Source: Microvirga subterranea
Lineage (GTDB): Bacteria; Pseudomonadota; Alphaproteobacteria; Rhizobiales; Beijerinckiaceae
Direction of reading: 5' to 3'
NCBI RefSeq assembly: GCF_003350535.1
Contig: NZ_QQBB01000002.1
Coordinates: 616,594-680,593 of the forward strand
DNA: 64,000 nt
The notes under the pieces were generated by a model. That model saw only the letters and a program-made list of their open reading frames with translations. It had not been told where the DNA came from and did no database searches. The first letter of the stretch is position 1. The number at the start of each line of letters is the position of its first letter. Below are positions 62,427 to 64,000 of this stretch, piece after piece. Position numbers and translations under genes: made by a program.

Positions 62427-62801
62427 ATGGAAAAGACCGAGATCCTACGTGTCACGGCAACGCCTGCCGCAATCGACCTGATTGCGACATTGGAGAGCGA
62501 ATACGGGCCCGTTCTCTTCCATCAGTCGGGCGGATGCTGCGACGGCTCGTCCCCCATGTGCTACCCGCAGGACGACTACATTGTCGGAGACGCCGATGTT
62601 CTGCTCGGTGTGATCGGCGGCGCGCCCTTCTATATGAGCCCATCGCAGTACGAGTACTGGAAGCACACACAGCTGATCATCGACGTGGTGCCGGGCAGGG
62701 GCGGGATGTTCTCCCTCGAAAATGGGCGCAACGTGCGGTTCCTGACGCGCTCTCGCTTGTTCTCGGATGATGAGGCTGCTGCTCTCGGGCTTGCCGATTA
62801 G
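62427..62801 (+). CDS. DUF779 domain-containing protein
   Basis: The 124-residue protein of the DUF779 family reads VLFHQSGGCCDGSSPMCYPQDDYIVGDADVLLG and FYMSPSQYEYWKHTQLIIDVVPGRGGMFSLEN, with a conserved CC/C cysteine group (residues 37, 38 and 44) that could bind a metal. It ends in a charged tail. The family is repeatedly found next to AcoD/ExaC-type aldehyde dehydrogenases and is assumed to support them; no activity is established. GAGGTGATGG precedes the ATG. It lies 68 bp after the dehydrogenase and is probably cotranscribed from the sigma-54 promoter. Confidence 0.92.
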   Translation: MEKTEILRVTATPAAIDLIATLESEYGPVLFHQSGGCCDGSSPMCYPQDDYIVGDADVLLGVIGGAPFYMSPSQYEYWKHTQLIIDVVPGRGGMFSLENGRNVRFLTRSRLFSDDEAAALGLAD

Positions 62802-62957
62802 AAGCTGTATCGCTTTTGGGGCCGAGGCCGACCGGGTCGGCGGTAATATATAAGGAGAGGCGTGTATTCTGTTCTTCGGAGCCGTTCTCTTAGGAATAAC
62901 TTTACCTTAGGGCACGATTTCTAAGGCATCGACAGGAATGTCCTCCAGGAGAACGCA

Positions 62958-63254
62958 ATGCACCGAGCCGCCCTCACCGCCATCGTCTTGCTTGGGCTCG
63001 CCGCCCAAGCCCATGCCCAGACAACGCCGGCTCCCGCTGCCGACGCTGTACCGGTCTCCCGGGCGGAGATCCGGGAACTGATCGAAGCCGCTCAGGCGAC
63101 CGCAAAGGCCTCGCGGGAGAACGTCGACTACACGCGGGTCGTCCCTGATCTGCTCTATCAGATCCTGGCGAAGCTCGACAAACTCGAGGATAAGCTCGAC
63201 AAGGTCGAGAATGCAGTCAAGTCCGGGCGGACTGCTGGTCAGACCAAGCGGTAA
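62958..63254 (+). CDS. Small exported coiled-coil protein (98 aa)
   Basis: Starts with a clear signal peptide (MHRAALTAIVLLGLAAQAHA, then QTTPAP) and AGGAGAACG as ribosome-binding site. After a short Pro/Ala linker it has about 60 residues of mixed charge helix ending in heptad repeats (LLYQILAKLDKLEDKLDKVENAVKSG), typical of a small periplasmic coiled-coil oligomer. I know no family name. It is a likely single-gene unit between the aldehyde dehydrogenase group and the aldo/keto reductase. Confidence 0.78.
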   Translation: MHRAALTAIVLLGLAAQAHAQTTPAPAADAVPVSRAEIRELIEAAQATAKASRENVDYTRVVPDLLYQILAKLDKLEDKLDKVENAVKSGRTAGQTKR

Positions 63255-63361
63255 GCCTCGGCCTCCGTCCCGGGGAAGCCTACAGCTTCCGGGCGACATC
63301 GTAGGACAAGGCCGTGTCCTCTACGGCTCCCGGCACGCCAAAAATGATCGGAGATGGGTCG

Positions 63362-64000
63362 ATGACGAAAGCAGCTCTCGTCGAGGCAAACGGTGCTCGC
63401 ATCCCTTGCCTTGGCTTGGGAACATGGACGCTCCGCGACGACGCCTGCGCAGATGCCGTCCGTGCGGCGTTGGACGCCGGGTATCGTCACATCGACACGG
63501 CGGCCATGTACGGCAACGAGGAGGCGGTCGGCGCTGGGCTCAAGGCATCCGGGGTGGCCAGGGACGAGATCTTCGTCACCACCAAGGTCTGGCACGGCGA
63601 CCTTGCTCCCGATGACCTGCGCCGGTCGGCCGAAGCGAGCCTTCGGCGGCTGGGCCTCTCGCAGGTCGACCTGCTGCTCATCCATTGGCCGAACAGCGAT
63701 GTGCCGCTCGGCGATACCCTCCGGGCCCTGAGCGGCGCGAAGCGGCAGGGGCTCACGCGCCATATCGGCGTTTCGAACTTTTCCGCCAGCCTTGTGGAGG
63801 AAGCCGTTCGCCTCTCGGCCGAGCTGCTGGTGGTGAATCAATGCGAGTATCACCCGTATCTCGATCAGAGCCTGGTGCGGGACGCCTGCCGGAGGCACGG
63901 CCTCGCCTTCACGTCCTATTGCCCGCTCGGGAAGGGCGACCTCATCGACGACCCTGCCATCCAAGCCATTGCGGCAGAGCACGGGAAAACGCCCGCCCAG
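63362..64000 (+). CDS. Aldo/keto reductase, truncated by window end
   Basis: The first 213 codons of an NADPH-dependent (beta/alpha)8 oxidoreductase; no stop codon before base 64000. The ATG at 63362 follows GGAGATGG. The catalytic tetrad is complete: Asp45 and Tyr50 in HIDTAAMYGNE, Lys75 in TTKVWHGD, His108 in LLIHWPN. It also has IGVSNFSASLVEEA and NQCEYHPYLDQ. The arrangement matches the 2,5-diketo-D-gluconate reductase branch of the family (about 270-280 residues), which reduces carbonyls of small aldehydes and keto sugars. The physiological substrate is unknown. Confidence 0.93.
   Translation, partial: MTKAALVEANGARIPCLGLGTWTLRDDACADAVRAALDAGYRHIDTAAMYGNEEAVGAGLKASGVARDEIFVTTKVWHGDLAPDDLRRSAEASLRRLGLSQVDLLLIHWPNSDVPLGDTLRALSGAKRQGLTRHIGVSNFSASLVEEAVRLSAELLVVNQCEYHPYLDQSLVRDACRRHGLAFTSYCPLGKGDLIDDPAIQAIAAEHGKTPAQ

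Noticed and set aside
63269..63293. Hairpin after the 98-aa gene as a terminator
   Set aside because: The stem around GAAGC/GCTTC is short with a bulge and has no T-run.
1..64000. CRISPR arrays, tRNA or rRNA genes, insertion sequences, phage genes
   Set aside because: No regularly spaced direct repeats, no cloverleaf-like sequences and no transposase or integrase motifs were recognised.

Overview
The window looks like chromosome (or a large replicon) of an alphaproteobacterium of the order Hyphomicrobiales, most likely close to Methylobacteriaceae/Microvirga. This rests on a NepR-type anti-sigma factor, promoters of the alphaproteobacterial EcfG stress-sigma type, small DUF3072 and DUF2934 proteins, a MalQ-TreY fusion and a divergently arranged hut locus. 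Genus level is a guess. No RNA genes, insertion sequences, phage genes or CRISPR arrays were seen.

Layout. (1) 1-4 kb: tryptophan catabolism (kynU fragment, kynA) with a MarR-like palindrome upstream, a HAD hydrolase, two small unknown proteins and a ribokinase. (2) 4-14 kb, minus strand: an eight-gene sugar locus in the order xylB, ABC ATPase, permease, binding protein, araD, araB, fructokinase, AGE-family isomerase. It imports one or more sugars or polyols and delivers them as xylulose-5-phosphate and fructose-6-phosphate. (3) 14.3-17 kb: small stress-type genes (BON-domain protein, DUF3072, unknowns) and nepR. (4) 17-24 kb, plus strand: glgX, glgP, glgA. (5) 24-43 kb, minus strand: a 19-kb operon otsA-glgX-treZ-malQ/treY-glgE-treS/mak-glgB. 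Several of its genes overlap by the 4-nt ATGA arrangement. (6) 43.3-45 kb: DUF2934 and two small membrane or secreted proteins. (7) 45-51.3 kb, minus strand: a signalling operon made of an ABC-type binding protein, a large multi-PAS histidine kinase, a single-domain response regulator and a receiver-nucleotide cyclase. (8) 51.5-52.3 kb: two small proteins and a terminator. (9) 52.3-58.7 kb: histidine utilisation, hutIHU on minus and hutCG on plus, around two HutC-type operators. (10) 58.7-62.8 kb: a sigma-54 activator, a sigma-54 promoter, an aldehyde dehydrogenase and DUF779. (11) A small secreted protein and an aldo/keto reductase cut by the window end.

How it fits together. The 17-43 kb block holds almost every bacterial route linking glycogen-like alpha-glucan, maltose-1-phosphate and trehalose: OtsA; TreY/TreZ; TreS-maltokinase feeding GlgE; and GlgA, GlgB, GlgP, GlgX (twice) and MalQ for building, trimming and recycling glucan. 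Sites matching GGAAC-N17-GTT lie directly before otsA, glgA and the BON gene, and nepR is in the same window, so the sequence suggests this metabolism belongs to the general stress response. GlgE carries an extra N-terminal GH13-like module in which two of three catalytic positions are changed. The genes for making ADP-glucose (glgC) and for OtsB are not in the window.
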